A stretch of DNA of 6,310 bases, taken from Bacteriovoracaceae bacterium. Its GTDB lineage: Bacteria > Bdellovibrionota > Bacteriovoracia > Bacteriovoracales > Bacteriovoracaceae. The position numbers and the translations under genes were made by a program. The notes below the pieces were generated by a model, which was not told the DNA's origin, searched no databases, and saw nothing but the letters and a program-made list of their open reading frames with translations. This document shows, one piece after another, positions 6,126 through 6,310 of this stretch. The first letter of the stretch is position 1. Every line of letters starts with the position of its first letter. The stretch is taken from the NCBI GenBank assembly GCA_023954595.1, contig JAGSHJ010000180.1, positions 1 to 6,310 on the forward strand. Reading direction: 5' to 3'.

Positions 6126-6132
6126 TAAGGAG
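6126..6132 (+). promoter_or_regulatory. Strong ribosome binding site of tuf
   Basis: TAAGGAG matches the anti-Shine-Dalgarno closely and ends seven bases before the ATG. It is the best ribosome binding site in the window, fitting the very high expression expected of EF-Tu. Confidence 0.85.
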
Positions 6133-6139
6133 AAACATT

Positions 6140-6310
6140 ATGGCAAAGGAAAAATTTGACCGTAGTAAGCCGCACGTAAACATCGGTACTATTGGTCACG
6201 TAGATCACGGTAAAACAACTTTGACAGCTGCAATCACAATGACAATGGCCGAGAAATTCGGTGGTGTTGCTAAAGATTACGCTGCAATCGATTCCGCTCC
6301 GGAAGAAAAA
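6140..6310 (+). CDS. tuf: EF-Tu, translation elongation factor, N-terminal part (3' truncated by window)
   Basis: The first 57 codons are visible and the frame is open at the right edge. EF-Tu is the GTPase that carries aminoacyl-tRNA to the ribosomal A site. The N-terminus MAKEKFDRSKPHVNIGTIGH is typical, followed by the phosphate-binding G1 loop GHVDHGKT (19-26) and the start of the switch region, ending in AIDSAPEEK. Later motifs (DCPGH, NKCD) and domains 2-3 lie outside the window. The start is fixed by the strong TAAGGAG site. The 124-base leader after tRNA-Thr contains no clear terminator, so co-transcription with the tRNA is likely, as for tufB in other proteobacteria. Whether this is the only tuf copy cannot be seen. 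Confidence 0.98.
   Translation, partial: MAKEKFDRSKPHVNIGTIGHVDHGKTTLTAAITMTMAEKFGGVAKDYAAIDSAPEEK

Overview
The window reads as an ordinary stretch of core bacterial chromosome, AT-rich, with all protein and tRNA genes on the + strand. LpxC implies a Gram-negative cell with lipid A. A bacterial-type ProRS with an inserted editing domain, and a Thr-Tyr-Gly-Thr tRNA cluster running into tuf, fit a proteobacterial or former 'delta-proteobacterial' lineage. The low GC together with the order ruvAB-lpxC-proS-methyltransferase-tRNAs-tuf makes me think of the Bdellovibrionota (Bacteriovorax-like predators), but that placement is inference with moderate to low confidence.

Layout. Positions 1-1317 hold the 3' end of ruvA and a complete ruvB, joined by a TAATG stop/start overlap; together they encode the Holliday-junction branch-migration machine. 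Positions 1318-1610 are noncoding or hold only doubtful mini-ORFs, and end in a possible promoter and a Shine-Dalgarno (SD) hairpin for lpxC. Positions 1611-5471 look like one transcription unit: lpxC (first committed step of lipid A synthesis), a small unrecognised secreted protein, proS (prolyl-tRNA synthetase) and a TrmH/SpoU-family RNA 2'-O-methyltransferase that again overlaps its upstream neighbour by TAATG. Positions 5472-6310 are a translation locus: a good promoter, tRNA-Thr(UGU), tRNA-Tyr(GUA) and tRNA-Gly(UCC), an AT-rich spacer with an 11-bp inverted repeat and a second promoter, tRNA-Thr(GGU), then a leader and the first 57 codons of tuf (EF-Tu).

How the genes fit together. The right-hand half is translation-centred: tRNA charging, RNA modification, four tRNAs, and the factor that delivers aminoacyl-tRNA to the ribosome. 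The left half combines DNA repair with envelope synthesis. I found no mobile element, CRISPR array, toxin or defence system. The least explained items are the small secreted protein at 2590-2976, the altered motif 1 of the methyltransferase, and several inverted repeats in leaders. None of them amounts to convincing evidence of a new system.
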